Assembly: GCF_037055275.1 (NCBI RefSeq)
Contig: NZ_CP146343.1
Coordinates: forward strand, 2,514,501 to 2,578,500
DNA: 64,000 bases
Source of the DNA: Pseudomonas sp. ML2-2023-3
GTDB taxonomy: Bacteria; Pseudomonadota; Gammaproteobacteria; Pseudomonadales; Pseudomonadaceae
Direction: 5' to 3'
Below are positions 47,757 to 56,868 of the stretch, piece after piece (the stretch's first letter is position 1; each line of letters starts with the position of its first letter). The notes below the pieces were generated by a model, which was not told the origin of the DNA, made no database searches, and saw only the letters and a list, made by a program, of their open reading frames with translations. Both the position numbers and the translations under genes were made by a program.

Positions 47757-49045
47757 GGTTTAATCTCTTGTTGTTCAGTATAAAAAACGCGTTTTTTTAC
47801 TGAGGTATAGTAAAGTATAAGTAATATTGCTTCGCACGCCAAGGTTGAATAAGCTGCGCCAGCTTCCTGATACGAAGGAATAAGAATTAAGTTAAGTAAA
47901 ATATTTATACCGGCTACTACGGACATGCATTTTACTTTATGTGACATTTGGTTGTTTGTAGTAAGTACAGAGCCAACACTTGTGGAAAGAAAACGGAAAG
48001 GAATGCAGAAAGCAAGGATCATTACAATAGTTACTGAGGTTTTATACTCTTGGCCGAATACAATAGGTATCGCGAAAGGCGCAACTAGTAAAAGGCTTGC
48101 TGCTGACAGTGCCCCCAAGCTGAGCATTATCTTATTTCCCTGCTTGTATACCCTATAGAGGGTCGTCCTGTCATGGTTGGCCCAACGATGTAGTTTAGGT
48201 AAAAGATATTTGCCGTAGATTACATTTGGTAGTAAATAGATCGCTCCCAAGATCGTAAATGCGGTATTGTATATTCCGGCAGAATGATTCCCTACTAAAT
48301 ATTTTAAAAGTGCAATGTCACTTTGGAAGTATATTAAGAATAGTATACCCGCAGCTCCAAATGGGAAGCAATTTTTAAAGAAGTTACCAAAGGTGGCAGG
48401 TGTGGGAACGATGAAATTTGAGGGCGTATATGGGAGCGCGATATCGCCTTTATATAGCTGACCTAATGGCCGTATGCTGACTATAACTATAAGCGCAGAT
48501 ACTGCGGCATAGCAGCATGCTATGTAGAAAGGATCAATATTGTTACCGGCGCTAAATAGCACTGTACTGACAAGAATAAGCCTTAAGAGGTTTGGTAGTG
48601 TTTGCCAGAGAGATAATAGCTTGTGCTTTTCTTCCAGGAGATATTTGGCACTAACCATCTCGACTACTGCAATGCCAAGCACATGCACCATCAGTACGTT
48701 TAACAGACTGGAGGTCGTGGTGGTGTGAGGGCCTAAATTTGACCATGCCAAAACTATTAAGGCTGTAGTTGCTGTGCTTATGGAGAAAAGTCTAAAAGAA
48801 ATTTTTAGCCAGCGTTTTCCAAAAATACCTTCTTCACCAAATATTTTTAATAATAGACCTTGAATTCCGAATGCGGCTAATGGTGATATCAATGTTACTG
48901 TCGCAATGCCGGCTGAAAGCTCGCCATAACCCTCTGGGCCAAGTGCTCTAGCCGCTATCACTTGAGTTAAAAAAGCGCAAACTGCTCCAAATATTGTCCC
49001 CGTCCATAATAATAGTATCGCTTTTACAGCATTTCCTTTGCTCAT
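47753..49045 (-). CDS. wzx: O-antigen flippase (Wzx)
   Basis: This 430-residue membrane protein has about 12-14 helices and the polysaccharide transporter fold. The N-terminus ILLLWTGTIFGAVCAFLTQVIAARALGPEGYGELSAG is typical of RfbX/Wzx. It flips lipid-linked repeat units across the inner membrane. It is the first gene of the long minus-strand operon and lies behind a 330-bp leader with an ops element. Confidence 0.92.
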   Translation of the reverse strand: MSKGNAVKAILLLWTGTIFGAVCAFLTQVIAARALGPEGYGELSAGIATVTLISPLAAFGIQGLLLKIFGEEGIFGKRWLKISFRLFSISTATTALIVLAWSNLGPHTTTTSSLLNVLMVHVLGIAVVEMVSAKYLLEEKHKLLSLWQTLPNLLRLILVSTVLFSAGNNIDPFYIACCYAAVSALIVIVSIRPLGQLYKGDIALPYTPSNFIVPTPATFGNFFKNCFPFGAAGILFLIYFQSDIALLKYLVGNHSAGIYNTAFTILGAIYLLPNVIYGKYLLPKLHRWANHDRTTLYRVYKQGNKIMLSLGALSAASLLLVAPFAIPIVFGQEYKTSVTIVMILAFCIPFRFLSTSVGSVLTTNNQMSHKVKCMSVVAGINILLNLILIPSYQEAGAAYSTLACEAILLILYYTSVKKRVFYTEQQEIKP

Positions 49046-49374
49046 TATGCATCCTGGATTAAGTCAATGATCATATGCGCAAAACTGATTATAAAAACAA
49101 GTGGGATGACGCCAGCTGCCAATTGCATTGGTGCTTTTTGCCTTTGTTTTAACAATAGGCACGCTACCGCCCCAAGATTAGGCGTCTAATTCTTGAGGAC
49201 GAATTCACTATAATGATATGGCTCCCGTGACGGTGAGAACGCTTATTTCTTAGGGTCCTGCTATTATTGTGCCAGCGCTATTCGCGCCATATCGTATTAT
49301 TGTCTAAAATACCGGTTCATGAAAAATACAAAACACATCCTATTCATGGTCGGTGTTGTGTTTAGAAAAATATA
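49046..49374 (-). promoter_or_regulatory. leader region of the wzx operon
   Basis: There is no gene in these 329 bases between wzc and wzx. It contains the ops element at 49158-49171, a dyad (AAGATTAG with CTAATTCTT, 49174-49194) just upstream of it, and the possible -10 TATAGT on the minus strand near 49210. The layout resembles a JUMPstart leader. Confidence 0.6.
49158..49171 (-). promoter_or_regulatory. ops element (RfaH recruitment site)
   Basis: Read on the minus strand, the sequence is GGCGGTAGCGTGCC, matching the enterobacterial ops core GGCGGTAG-N2-TG exactly. It lies 113 bases before the wzx start in the direction of transcription. In known systems RNA polymerase pauses here and recruits RfaH, which suppresses Rho termination over the long operon. 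An rfaH gene lies at 53940-54437. Confidence 0.85.
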
Positions 49375-51606
49375 TTATGCTTGGTCAGATTTATATTCAT
49401 ATTGATAATATCCATACCCACCATATCCGTACTTGGCGGACGCACGTTTCTCCACGCCATTGAAAATTGCTCCTTTCAGATCAATTCCGTTTTGAGCAAA
49501 TCGCCGCATTGTCAGCTCAATTTCTCGCGCTGGACTGAGGCCGAAACGAGTTACAATTAGGTTGGTTCCAGATTGACGGCCAACAATCGCAGCGTCTGTA
49601 ACTGCGAGAAGTGGAGGAGTATCAAGAATTACCAAATCATAGAGATTACCAATTTGATCGAGAAATTTACTGAAATTTTCATGCATCAGTAGCTCAGACG
49701 GATTGGGTGGAATTTTGCCTCGTGAAATAAAATCGAATCCTTCAATCCCAGTCTTTTGTATGGCTTTATTAAGATCGCAATGATTTATTAATAGATCAGA
49801 TAAGCCGTTTTCGACAATACCGCCTAAAACTTTATGCAGGTACCCTTTTCTCATGTCTACATCAACCAGCAAAACGCGCTGACCAGTTTGTGCAATAACT
49901 GCGGCCAGGTTGGCTGAAACAAAAGATTTACCTACATGAGGGCTCGGGCCCGAGATCATGAGACGATTATTAGTCGCCTCAAGCATCGCAAAGTGTAAGC
50001 TAGTACGAAGGCTCCGAATGGCTTCCACAGCCAAATCTGTAGGGTGGCTTATAGCGAGTAACGGAGCGGCTCGTACTGCTCTCCCCCGCCCGCTTTCGTT
50101 TTTATCGCCTTGCGATTTTTGCAGTGAGCTGTAAGGAATAGACGCATATACAGGCAGCCCCATCTGTTCAATAGCTTCGGGGTTTTCTAAGCCTCTATTT
50201 AGGCTTTTACGGATAAAAACCAAAATTACTGCGAACAAAGCGCCCAGTAACGTGGCGATCACAACAATCAAGGCTTTTTTAGGCTTTATTGGTTTTGATT
50301 GATCTACGTCCGCAACATCAATAAGTCGTACATTACCAACGGTACCCGCTCGCATTACGTCGAGTTCTTGCGATTTATTTAGTAGTTGGGTGTAAATTTC
50401 AGTGCTAACTTGTACATCTCGTGTCAAGCTCAGCAACTCTTGTTGCGTTGATGGAAGCCCCTCAACCTTTTTGGCAAGTCCGGCTTGTTTGCTGCTCAGT
50501 TCATTAATCTGTGTAAGTAGTGCCCTATAAGCCGGGTGTTGGCGAGTAAATTTTCGATCCATTTCAGCTTGCTTAAGTTTAAGCTCAGAAATACTCGTAT
50601 CCAAAGCAACAATCTGATCAAGGATTGCTTTAGTCTCTAGGCTAATATCTACGGATTTGCTCTGTGTTTGGTATTTATTGAGAGCGGTTTCAGCTTTCTC
50701 TAAATCCCTGCGAACTTGAGGTAGCTGCTCTTTCAGAAATTCAAGGCTCTGAGCCGCTTCTGCTGATGTACGCTCAACATTCTGTCTAACATAGAGTTTT
50801 GCAATTTCATTTAAAGTTTTTATTGCGAGATTTGGTTCTGAGCTTTCTAGCGCTAGTCCGATGATCCCTGATTCTTTACCACGTTCAGAAACATCCAGAT
50901 TTTTTTGATATTCCAATATGCTAGTGAGTCTAGGGCTGCGAGTAATAGTGAATCTAGTCCCTGGGTTGGCAATAAGAGATGAGATTTGTAGTTTTATATT
51001 GTTTTCGTCTATTTCTTCACTAGCTTTACCCTCAAGCAGGAGCGATTGCTTGCTATCAAGCAAACTAAACTTACCATTGACGCCTGTGACTAGGGTTAAT
51101 TCTTCGCCCAATAGGTTTTTTGGCAAGTCTAACTGAAATATTTCAATTTTTTCCCCGCCCCACGCATAACTATGCATGCCAAATAGCGGTTCGGCGATCT
51201 CATTTGAAGTTTTAGGTTTGAATCGGCGATATATGAAGTCACCAATTATTGGGAATTTATTAGGTTCAGCTGTAATATCTAGGCTTAAATTATCTACGGC
51301 TTTTCCGATAATCGCCCGAGATTTTATAAGTTCAATTTCAGTTGTTGAGGGCGACTCTTTGCCAAGAATGCTATTGACATCTGAAAAGCCTAACATGTCA
51401 CTTTTCTTTGCTTCTACTTGGAGCATCGCATTAGCTTGATACACAGGCGTTGCAAGCAAGGCATAAGCTAAACCAATGGCTGTAAAAGTGCTGGTGATAC
51501 CAACGACAAGCCATTTATGATCCATTACGGTACCAAATATCCCAAACAGGTCTATCTGGTCTTCCTTATCACTATCAGTTGAGTGTATTACAGCCGCTTG
51601 CTGCAT
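49375..51606 (-). CDS. wzc: polysaccharide co-polymerase / tyrosine autokinase (Wzc)
   Basis: This 743-residue inner-membrane protein controls polymer length and export. Its N-terminal Wzz domain lies between two helices (about residues 30-50 and 440-460) around a periplasmic coiled coil. The cytoplasmic BY-kinase follows with Walker A GPSPHVGKS near residue 553, Walker A' LLVDVDMRKG and Walker B LVILDTPPLL. The tail is a tyrosine cluster (YGYGGYGYYQYEY), the usual autophosphorylation site. The ATG at 51606 was preferred to an upstream TTG. It is dephosphorylated by the adjacent Wzb. Confidence 0.94.
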   Translation of the reverse strand: MQQAAVIHSTDSDKEDQIDLFGIFGTVMDHKWLVVGITSTFTAIGLAYALLATPVYQANAMLQVEAKKSDMLGFSDVNSILGKESPSTTEIELIKSRAIIGKAVDNLSLDITAEPNKFPIIGDFIYRRFKPKTSNEIAEPLFGMHSYAWGGEKIEIFQLDLPKNLLGEELTLVTGVNGKFSLLDSKQSLLLEGKASEEIDENNIKLQISSLIANPGTRFTITRSPRLTSILEYQKNLDVSERGKESGIIGLALESSEPNLAIKTLNEIAKLYVRQNVERTSAEAAQSLEFLKEQLPQVRRDLEKAETALNKYQTQSKSVDISLETKAILDQIVALDTSISELKLKQAEMDRKFTRQHPAYRALLTQINELSSKQAGLAKKVEGLPSTQQELLSLTRDVQVSTEIYTQLLNKSQELDVMRAGTVGNVRLIDVADVDQSKPIKPKKALIVVIATLLGALFAVILVFIRKSLNRGLENPEAIEQMGLPVYASIPYSSLQKSQGDKNESGRGRAVRAAPLLAISHPTDLAVEAIRSLRTSLHFAMLEATNNRLMISGPSPHVGKSFVSANLAAVIAQTGQRVLLVDVDMRKGYLHKVLGGIVENGLSDLLINHCDLNKAIQKTGIEGFDFISRGKIPPNPSELLMHENFSKFLDQIGNLYDLVILDTPPLLAVTDAAIVGRQSGTNLIVTRFGLSPAREIELTMRRFAQNGIDLKGAIFNGVEKRASAKYGYGGYGYYQYEYKSDQA

Positions 51607-51650
51607 AAGTCGATTTTCTTTATCTGTACTGCAATTCGAGAAAGTGGCTC

Positions 51651-52103
51651 TCAACGTGCGAGACGTTGGGCCCAGGCGTTTACAGCTTCTTCGATCAACG
51701 CATAAGCATGAACGAATGCAGGCTTGCCTCGTTTATACGGGTCGTCGATTTCACGGTTGTCTTGCCACTTGCCCAGGAGCAGAACCTTACCCCTGGCTTC
51801 AGGAGCGATCCGCAGCACGCCTTCAATATGGCGCTGTTCCATGACAAGAATAAGATCGGATTCGCTGACCAGTGCAGATCGTAGCTGGCGAGCCTTATGG
51901 TCCATCGGCGGGTGGCCGCGCTCCTGGAGGACTTCCTGGGCGGTCGGTTCAAGGGCGTGGTCGACGAGGGCTCCCAAGCCAGCAGAGCTGATCTGAATGT
52001 CAGAATCAGGCTTGGCTTTGAGGATTGCGCCACGCAGCAGGTGCTCTGCCGTAGGGCTACGGCAGATGTTACCAATGCACACGATCAATACCCTTTGGAA
52101 CAA
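51651..52103 (-). CDS. wzb: low-molecular-weight protein-tyrosine phosphatase (Wzb)
   Basis: This 150-residue phosphatase has the catalytic loop CIGNICRSP (C-x5-R) at residues 10-18 and the general-acid motif DDPYKRG near residue 117. It removes phosphate from the tyrosine tail of Wzc, allowing the cycle needed for polymer assembly. The start is a TTG at 52103 with AGGAAGG upstream on the minus strand. Wzc follows 44 bases downstream. Confidence 0.94.
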   Translation of the reverse strand: MFQRVLIVCIGNICRSPTAEHLLRGAILKAKPDSDIQISSAGLGALVDHALEPTAQEVLQERGHPPMDHKARQLRSALVSESDLILVMEQRHIEGVLRIAPEARGKVLLLGKWQDNREIDDPYKRGKPAFVHAYALIEEAVNAWAQRLAR

Positions 52104-52395
52104 AGCGACCTTCCTTGTGCGGAGTCATCGGTGAAAGTGAGAAGCGTGGGAATGTAAGGTTCTGTGACAAGAGTGTCAAGCTCGAAAGCCCGAAGTTGCG
52201 GGGGCTTTCACCTTCTTGAAAGCTTTTGGGGTAGTGAAAAACGCCACTATTTTGCCATCTTGTAGGGAATCTCCACGGTTGTGTGTTTTGTTGCTTTAGA
52301 TCACAGGCTGACCTTTATTTTTGCGCCAACCTATCTGGGTAGAGGGCTGCAGGAAAAGCGAACTATTCTTGATTCTCACGGTCTGTTTCACGCTA
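52104..52395. promoter_or_regulatory. gap upstream of wzb, with hairpin
   Basis: GAAAGCCC (52184-52191) pairs with GGGCTTTC (52202-52209). The region must contain the wzb-wzc promoter on the minus strand, but no clear hexamers or ops sequence were found. The IS630 element begins at 52396 and may have separated upstream control DNA from the operon. Confidence 0.45.
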
Positions 52396-53559
52396 ATGTC
52401 CTGAGCGGTTAATTCATTTCCCTACAAGCGACGATATACTGTGCACCCAATTTCATGGATTGGTTATACGCATGTCTCGGCCAGCTTCTCCCTTCGCTTT
52501 AACGCCTTCTGATCTCATTACCCTGCAAGGTTGGATGAGGATGAGTACCTTGAGACAGGCCCTTGCCGAGCGGGCTCGCATCCTGCTTCTGCTGGCTGAT
52601 GGAATGACGCCCAAAGCCGTCAGTGACCAGTTGCAGGTCACACCACCGACGGTATTCAAGTGGCGAAAACGCTATCTGGAAGCTGGAATCGAAGGGCTGA
52701 AAGATCTGCCACGCAGCGGTCAGCCACTCAAGCTTGGGCCGGAAAAAATCAACGAAATTCTCACGCTGACGACCCAGCGCGTCCCCAAGGAGGCCACTCA
52801 CTGGAGCGTTCGTTTGATGGCCAAGTATGCGCGGGTCACCACGTGGCAGGTTCGCCAGGTCTGGGCGGCTTCCGACCTCAAACCCCATCGCCTGAAGACC
52901 TTCAAAATCAGCAACGATCCTCACTTCGCTGACAAGGTGGTCGACGTGATTGGGCTCTATCTGAACCCGCCGGATAACGCTCTGGTGCTATCGGTTGACG
53001 AGAAAACCCAGATCCAGGCGTTGGATCGCACTCAGCCGATGTTGCCGCTGCGCCCAAGTCACATAGAACGTCGGACTCATGATTATAAGCGCCATGGTAC
53101 GGCGAGTCTGTACGCGGCTTTCGACATCATGACCGGCCAAGTCATCGGACGGATTACCCAGCGCCATCGAGCCAAGGAGTTTCTGGCTTTCCTGCAACAG
53201 ATTGAGCGCAGCACACCCGCTGGGCTGGATCTGCATGTGATTCTGGATAACAGTTCAACCCACAAAACGGCTGCAATCAATCAGTGGCTGGAAATTGCAC
53301 TTCACACCGACCAGTGCGTCTTGGCTCAACGCCGTGGAAGGCTGGTTTGCACAACTGGAAAGACGAGCGCTGTACCGGGGTGCCTTCACCAGCGTCGCCG
53401 ACATAAAGGCGGCTATCCGTCAATTTATCGAGGCTCACAACGAGCACTCAGCCAAGCCGTTCAAGTGGAATAAAACGGCTGAGGCCATCATTAGTTCGGT
53501 GCATAAAGCAAAGCTGAGCGTGATAAAAAATAAATTAATGGATTAACCGCTCAGCCCAC
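52396..53559 (+). mobile_element. IS630-family element, 1164 bp
   Basis: The imperfect terminal repeats share CTGAGCGGTTAAT (left 52401-52413, inverse at 53542-53554). TA flanks both sides (52394-52395 and 53560-53561), the duplication known for IS630. The single transposase gene is broken. Confidence 0.85.
52472..53546 (+). pseudogene. IS630 transposase, frame broken between D2 and E
   Basis: The N-terminal helix-turn-helix (GMTPKAVSDQLQVTPPTVFKW) and a DDE core with VLSVDEKTQIQAL and HVILDNSSTHKT are in one frame. The Glu-containing end FTPTSASWLNAVEGWFAQL and the C-terminus are in another frame (from about 53290). The junction reads WLE then IALHTDQ. A short deletion, by comparison with the usual WLEKHPRFxLHFTPT spacing, explains the shift. 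The enzyme is not functional unless frameshifting occurs. Confidence 0.88.
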
Positions 53560-53829
53560 TAGCGATTTCGGGTCAGTGTGAGTCGCCACCTTGTGGTGCA
53601 ACGCAAAGGGGAAGGGCGCGTTAACGAGGCATTTTTTATTTTCGACGAGTGGCGAGGTGGCGCTGGTTGGTGATCAGGACGCGGTTTCCGAATGTAGTCT
53701 TTTTGGACTGGCATATGCCAGATTGATTACGGGCTATTCTCTTTGGATCTAAATAGTGTATTTGGCGTCAATAAGTTGCTGTTTTGTTAGGCTGTTCAGT
53801 TGATTTGAAAGTTACAAGAATATGCCGAT

Positions 53830-53858
53830 CTGGCAAAAAAATGTGTCGCTGATATACT
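53830..53858 (+). promoter_or_regulatory. probable rfaH promoter
   Basis: CTGGCA (53830-53835) and TATACT (53853-53858) have a 17-base spacer and lie about 80 bases before the rfaH start. The rest of the 378-bp gap after the IS630 element shows no gene. Confidence 0.6.
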
Positions 53859-53939
53859 CCGGCCTCGCAAAAAATGTAGCTGTACGCCGATGGATACAAG
53901 GCGTATGTAGTATTGAAATGTTGGGGCGGAAGTAAGGAA

Positions 53940-54437
53940 ATGGAATCTACAGCCAAGGTTTGGTATTTAATTCAGTGCAAGTCCCGGCAGGAAGAACGCG
54001 CGGAAGAAAATCTGGTTAGGCAGGGGTACAGCTGTTTCCGGCCTCAGTATCTGCGTGAGCGCGTTGCCCAAGGTAAGCGTTCGGTGGTCAGAGAATCGTT
54101 GTTTCCGGGCTATCTGTTTATTCACTTGGATGATCAGGATAATTGGGGACCTTTGCGTTCTACTCGCGGGGTACTGTGGGTGGTAGCGTTTGGTAATCAG
54201 CCACTGGCGGTGGCGGATGCCTTGATCGAGCAGTTGCGGCTGCAGGAAGCCCAAGCGGGTGAAATTGAGTTGCAGCTGGTGAGTGGTCAGGCCGTGCAGA
54301 TTGTCGAGGGGCCGTTTGCCGACCTGCAGGCTATCTACCTGCGCATGGACGGAGATGAGCGGGTGGTGTTGCTGTTGAACCTGTTACACCGCCAACATCA
54401 GTTCAGCTTACCGCTTCGGGGCATAGGAAAGCTCTAG
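53940..54437 (+). CDS. rfaH: transcription antiterminator RfaH
   Basis: This 165-residue NusG paralogue has an N-terminal NGN domain (VWYLIQCKSRQEERAEENLVRQGY, then FPGYLFIHLD near residues 55-65). A short linker and a C-terminal KOW domain follow (GQAVQIVEGPFADLQAIYL). RfaH is recruited by ops pause sites and prevents premature termination in long polysaccharide operons. The ATG at 53940 was chosen because the family begins a few residues before WYL; an in-frame ATG at 53913 is also possible. An ops sequence is found upstream of wzx in this same window. Confidence 0.93.
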   Translation: MESTAKVWYLIQCKSRQEERAEENLVRQGYSCFRPQYLRERVAQGKRSVVRESLFPGYLFIHLDDQDNWGPLRSTRGVLWVVAFGNQPLAVADALIEQLRLQEAQAGEIELQLVSGQAVQIVEGPFADLQAIYLRMDGDERVVLLLNLLHRQHQFSLPLRGIGKL

Positions 54438-54577
54438 CCGATTGTCTTGTGTCGCTATGTTTCGATGCTTGATCGAGCAGAAACGGGCGGTTTATATTTT
54501 GTCGGTCGCCCGCATGGCGACCGAGTTTGGCGACTCGTTTTAAATGGATAAAACCCATTCATAGCGGAGAGCCAACT

Positions 54578-54686
54578 ATGCCTCAGTACATTCCCCTCAC
54601 GAACAATTGCGACCTTCCTTGCCTTGCCATCGATAGCCACGCCCCGCTGGCTGATCTCCACAACAATGCCCTCTTGCGTATCCGTG
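54578..54686 (+). pseudogene. small hypothetical gene cut by IS66 end
   Basis: The frame begins ATG at 54578 with GGAGA upstream and encodes about 36 residues (MPQYIPLTNNCDLPCLAIDS and on) before the IS66 left end at 54687. The N-terminal style resembles short DUF3077-like Pseudomonas proteins, but the match is weak. The remainder is not found after the IS remnant. Confidence 0.4.
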
Positions 54687-54770
54687 GTAAGCGCACCACG
54701 AACCCCACATTCAAAGCTGCTAATAGAAGCCTGATGTTGCGCTCCCGATCCCTTTCAGGAGCCAGCCACC

Positions 54771-55282
54771 ATGATGCGTCCCGACGCCAAAGTTGAAAAA
54801 GTCTACCTCTACCCCAAGCCCGTGGACTTCCGAAAATCCATCGACGGGCTGACCGCCCTAGGAGCCTGTCGGGCTTAGAAAAATCAGGCGACGCTACGTG
54901 ATTTCTAAGCAAGTCACAGAAGCTTGATGCCGTAGAATTCACGTAGTACTCAATTTTATGGTTGTTTTTTGCTCATTTTCAGGGTTTTCGCGGAAAGTCC
55001 GACAGACTCCTAGTCGAGCTGGATATTAAAGTCGCGGTGTTCGACCCGGTGCTTTTCGTTTTCCTCAACAAAACCCGTAACCGGGTCAAGGTGTTGTATT
55101 GGGAGCGAAACGGCTTCTGTCTTTGGCTCAAACGCCTCGAGGCTGAGCGCTTCAAAACATCCCCCGATGTGACCGACGAGGCCATTGTGCTAACGGTTCA
55201 GGAACTGAACTGGTTACTCGATGGTTTTGATCTGTGGCGCAACCGTCCGCATCAAGTTTTGGCCCCGCGATTTGTCGCGTAG
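54771..55282 (+). pseudogene. tnpB: IS66 tnpB interrupted by a MITE
   Basis: The coding sequence starts [20 protein letters not shown] and stops matching after LTAL at 54860. It resumes [20 protein letters not shown] from 55013. Joining the two parts across one TA restores a normal 119-residue Orf2. Confidence 0.9.
54861..55010. mobile_element. 150-bp MITE
   Basis: The ends GGAGCCTGTCGG and CCGACAGACTCC are inverted with one mismatch, and TA flanks both sides (54859-54860, 55011-55012). The inside encodes no protein. TA duplication and these ends suggest it is moved by an IS5-type (IS427 group) or similar transposase supplied elsewhere. Confidence 0.75.
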
Positions 55283-55957
55283 TTGGGTATAATCCGGGCA
55301 TGAATTGACGTATTTCGGGGCTTCCGGTGGGTGTAGCTTCGCTTGCAGGATCACCCATTCGCGTTGGATGACGGCATACGGTAGGAACACGCTGATGCGC
55401 TGTGCGTCCTTGATGCCGGGGTGTTTGGCTTGTTCTTCTGGGGTGATGCTGTGGTAGCCGATGTTGATGCCGACCACGCTGCCGTCTGCGGCTATGACCG
55501 GGCCACCGGACATGCCTTTGATTAGCGGCGCGTCGTGGATGGCGTAGCGGTCGCCGCTGTTGTCGTTGGTGTTGAAGAAGGGCGTGGAATACACCCGGCC
55601 TTGGCCACTGGCGCTGGTAAGGTACGGACTGGCGCCTTCGGCGGTGATGCGTTCGCCGGTTTTGGGGGCTCGCCAGTGGGGGAGGTAGCCATTGGCTTTG
55701 TGCTTGAAAAATACCAGGTCGCAGCCGGTGCTGCAGGTGTGTTGCACATTGGGGAGCAAGGGGACGTGGCTGGCCGTGACGGCGTAGTCTTCGTTCCACT
55801 GCACGGCCGAAGCCAAGAAGACGTATGGAAGGGGGAAGCCTGAATGGACCTGGAAGTAAGCATCGCTACCCATGAGTTCGGGTTTTACAATGCCGTTGCA
55901 TCCTGCTGTTAACGCTCCTAGAAATACGATTGCCATGATCTTCGTCATGAGCTTCAC
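55214..55957 (-). CDS. trypsin-like serine protease lipoprotein, C-terminus altered by IS66
   Basis: This 247-residue protein has a lipobox LTAGC at residues 15-19. The protease part has the catalytic His in VTASHVPLL near residue 64 and the Ser in IKGMSGGPVIAADGSVVGIN near 163. The Asp is not obvious; HDAPLIKG may contribute. The last 28 or so residues, after KYVNS, are read from the antisense strand of the IS66 remnant, so the natural end was lost or altered at 55306. The catalytic core is intact, so activity is possible. Substrate unknown. Confidence 0.72.
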   Translation of the reverse strand: MKLMTKIMAIVFLGALTAGCNGIVKPELMGSDAYFQVHSGFPLPYVFLASAVQWNEDYAVTASHVPLLPNVQHTCSTGCDLVFFKHKANGYLPHWRAPKTGERITAEGASPYLTSASGQGRVYSTPFFNTNDNSGDRYAIHDAPLIKGMSGGPVIAADGSVVGINIGYHSITPEEQAKHPGIKDAQRISVFLPYAVIQREWVILQAKLHPPEAPKYVNSCPDYTQLRDKSRGQNLMRTVAPQIKTIE

Positions 55958-56290
55958 CGTCTTGTCTGGAGTAGGTTTGCGGGGGGAGTAGAGAGCACTC
56001 TCTCGGCGGGCTGAAATGGCCCGTTGTTATCACTTAAGAAGATTAAAGATTTTTCCGTTAGAACGAATGGCTCTAGGGATAATTACTTTTTTATATAGTC
56101 ACAAAGTATAGGGAGTTGGCAGCTATTTAAGGGTGGGCTGCTTCAGATGGTATTTTTGCTGGAGGCCTTGATATTAAAGGCTTAGGAGCTCATAAGGCTC
56201 CTATATAGCGGCGAGATATATCGTTATTAAACCTGGCGCCATACTATTGTCGCGCGCCAAGGCGTTATTGCATTTTTTGATCGCCGGGTT
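55958..56290. other. 333-bp gap without gene
   Basis: It includes the promoter side of the protease gene and the 3' side of the mlaA-like fragment. No structure beyond AT-rich stretches stands out. Confidence 0.5.
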
Positions 56291-56868
56291 TTACTCGGCG
56301 ATTTGCAGTTTACGCGCTTCGGTATACACGTAACGCACTTTTTCATATTCAAACGGCGAGTTCGTTTGCCCGTATTTGAACGTGGTGCTGTAGCGCCGGT
56401 CGATGGCGCGCAATACCCAGACTTCCGGGTGGTCGGTGCTCACGTCCGATACGTTCAAGAAGTTGATGGCCGATTCTGCGCTGAAGTCGACCGCCAAGCC
56501 ACCGGTGTCGCGCAGGTTGGAGGGGCCCAAAATTGGCAGCATTAAATAGGGGCCACCTGGCAAACCGTAAAAGCCCAGGGTTTGGCCGAAGTCTTCGGTT
56601 TGGCGCGGGATGCCCATCTTCGCGGCAGGGTCCCACAGGCCGGCGACGCCGACGGTGGTGTTGAGCAGCAGCCGGGCGGTGATGTCCAGCGAGCGTTGGC
56701 CCTTGAGCTGCAGCAGGCTGTTGAGCAGGTTGGTGACGTCGCCCAGGTTGTTGAAGAAGTTGCTGACGCCTTTGCGCAGGAGTTCTGGGGTGACGTAGGT
56801 GTAGCCATGCACCACCGGCAGGAACACCCATTGGTCGAAGCGGTAGTTGAAGTGGTACAAGCCTGCCT
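56291..56868 (-). pseudogene. MlaA/VacJ-family lipoprotein, 5' end lost
   Basis: About 190 residues match the body of MlaA, the outer-membrane component that removes misplaced phospholipids. Visible blocks are FNYRFDQWVFLPVVHGYTYVTPELL, NFFNNLGDVTNLLNSLLQLKG, and EDFGQTLGFYGLPGGPYLMLPILGPS. The signal peptide, lipobox and first conserved segment are missing, replaced by IS3 DNA from about 56869. It is probably a second mlaA-like gene; a normal copy elsewhere cannot be judged from this window. Confidence 0.85.

Larger units (their letters stand above)
54687..55306 (+). mobile_element. IS66-family remnant, left part only
   Basis: The left end GTAAGCGCACCACGAACC is at 54687. tnpB follows, and then only the first codons of tnpC (ATG at 55300) before the sequence changes to an unrelated protease gene. 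A 150-bp miniature element interrupts tnpB. It is a close relative of elements B and C. Confidence 0.85.
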
